From NCBI GenBank assembly GCA_023251335.1, contig JAHEZA010000145.1, forward strand, positions 1 to 6,617: a stretch of 6,617 nucleotides of DNA. The letters run 5' to 3'. How positions within the stretch are numbered: the first letter of the stretch is position 1; each line of letters begins with the position of its first letter. The position numbers and the translations under genes were made by a program. The notes beneath the pieces were generated by a model. That model did not search any database and was not told the DNA's origin. It saw only the letters and a list, made by a program, of their open reading frames with translations. This document shows positions 6,290-6,617 of this stretch, piece by piece. The DNA comes from Chitinophagaceae bacterium (lineage in GTDB: Bacteria; Bacteroidota; Bacteroidia; Chitinophagales; Chitinophagaceae).

Positions 6290-6329
6290 ATAATTAGTTA
6301 GAAGTTATTAAGTATCGGGTATTGTAACA

Positions 6330-6357
6330 GCTATTGGTTATCAGCTATGGGTTATCG
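6330..6357 (-). repeat. Degenerate 7-bp tandem array upstream of panB (4 units)
   Basis: On the plus strand the heptamers GCTATTG (6330), GTTATCA (6337), GCTATGG (6344) and GTTATCG (6351) follow without gaps, consensus GYTATNR. Alternate units resemble each other most, so it also reads as a 14-bp repeat with two copies. Read towards panB the units are CGATAAC, CCATAGC, TGATAAC and CAATAGC. The array is about 40 bp upstream of the panB -7 element. Confidence 0.6.
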
Positions 6358-6384
6358 AAATTAATTTTTGTTATAAAGCCCACT

Positions 6385-6398
6385 ATTCATCGCTCATC
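6385..6398. repeat. Two 7-bp units related to the array at 6434
   Basis: ATTCATC (6385) and GCTCATC (6392) on the plus strand are adjacent and fit the NYTCATC word of the array at 6434-6454, 36 bp away. The DNA between them (about 6399-6433) is AT-rich and keeps the pattern poorly. It may be an outlying, decayed piece of the same array. Confidence 0.4.
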
Positions 6399-6433
6399 TT
6401 TTAATATTTTATCACACATATCTTGACCATCTA

Positions 6434-6474
6434 CCTCATCTCTCATTACTCATCACCTTTCTCTTTTCTCTTTT
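6434..6474. repeat. 7-bp repeats running across the stop codon of the ppx gene
   Basis: On the plus strand CCTCATC (6434), TCTCATT (6441) and ACTCATC (6448) form three gapless heptamers, and after a 3-bp break TTTCTCT (6458) is repeated perfectly at 6465, followed by a half unit at 6472. Read on the minus strand the second block encodes the charged tail EKRKEKGDE of the phosphatase, and the first block contains its TAA (6448-6446). The array therefore spans coding and non-coding DNA. Confidence 0.6.
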
Positions 6475-6617
6475 CCTGCTCCCACAAATGTTGCACAAGC
6501 CCATCTGCCAGTCCAATTTTCGGAACATAAATTTTTTCAGCTCCCGCCCATCGCATAGCTCTCAGATAAATTTTTAGTGCGGGTACAATTACGTCTGCGC
6601 GATCTTCTGTGAGTTTA
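6446..6617 (-). CDS. ppx: Ppx/GppA-family phosphatase (exopolyphosphatase), C-terminal 56 codons
   Basis: Only the end of the gene is in the window; base 6617 is the last base of a split codon and the stop is TAA at 6448-6446. The readable product starts KLTEDRADVIVPAL and continues through IYLRAMRWAGAEKIYVP to KIGLADGLVQHLWEQ. The RADVI-PA(L)-I...AG..KI.VP...LADG pattern is the conserved C-terminal part of the Ppx/GppA phosphatase domain, in which the Arg-Ala-Asp helps shape the active site. Family members release phosphate from polyphosphate or from pppGpp; this fragment cannot separate the two, and the symbol follows the usual Bacteroidota annotation. The last nine residues are a highly charged low-complexity tail made by a 7-bp repeat. 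It lies on the same strand as panB, 171 nt upstream of it. Confidence 0.85.
   Translation of the reverse strand, partial: KLTEDRADVIVPALKIYLRAMRWAGAEKIYVPKIGLADGLVQHLWEQEKRKEKGDE

Noticed and set aside
1..6617. New defence, mobile or biosynthetic system
   Set aside because: All but one gene belongs to a well-known housekeeping family, and no transposase, integrase, toxin-antitoxin, CRISPR or phage signature was seen on either strand.

Overview
This 6.6-kb window looks like ordinary chromosomal DNA of a member of the Bacteroidota, most probably from the Chitinophagaceae/Sphingobacteriia side (inferred from recalled protein similarity, not from a search). The pointers are AT-rich spacers, starts without Shine-Dalgarno sequences, three exact matches to the Bacteroidota -7 promoter element TAnnTTTG (one with a TTG exactly 19 nt upstream), and protein variants typical of the phylum: the MSVNKEIKK start of PanB, the MRKL start of the TrmH-family methyltransferase, and the HEYDH motif of the deformylase.

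Layout. 1-1629 (minus) is the N-terminal 543 codons of mutS, running off the left edge. A 119-140-nt divergent spacer holds two short-period repeat arrays, one pointing at each gene. On the plus strand follow a TrmH/SpoU-family RNA 2'-O-methyltransferase (1770-2324), a UbiA-family prenyltransferase that starts on the base after the methyltransferase stop (2325-3245), ruvX (3338-3754), def with its own consensus promoter (3813-4391), and an exported protein of unknown function (4483-5415). Converging on these from the right are panB (5459-6274, minus) and the last 56 codons of a Ppx/GppA-family phosphatase (6446-6617, minus).

The genes are housekeeping: mismatch repair, RNA modification, quinone prenylation, rRNA/Holliday-junction processing, removal of the N-terminal formyl group, pantothenate synthesis and polyphosphate/(p)ppGpp phosphatase. 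They share no single pathway. The methyltransferase-prenyltransferase pair is almost certainly co-transcribed. I saw no tRNA, rRNA, CRISPR, insertion sequence, phage gene or defence system.

The most unusual signal is non-coding. Three of the intergenic regions contain degenerate tandem arrays with strict periods of 8 bp (mutS/methyltransferase spacer) or 7 bp (before the exported protein, before panB, and across the stop codon of the ppx gene). A small palindrome sits in the divergent 3' end of the methyltransferase gene. I regard these arrays as the part of the window most worth following up; I found no new protein system.
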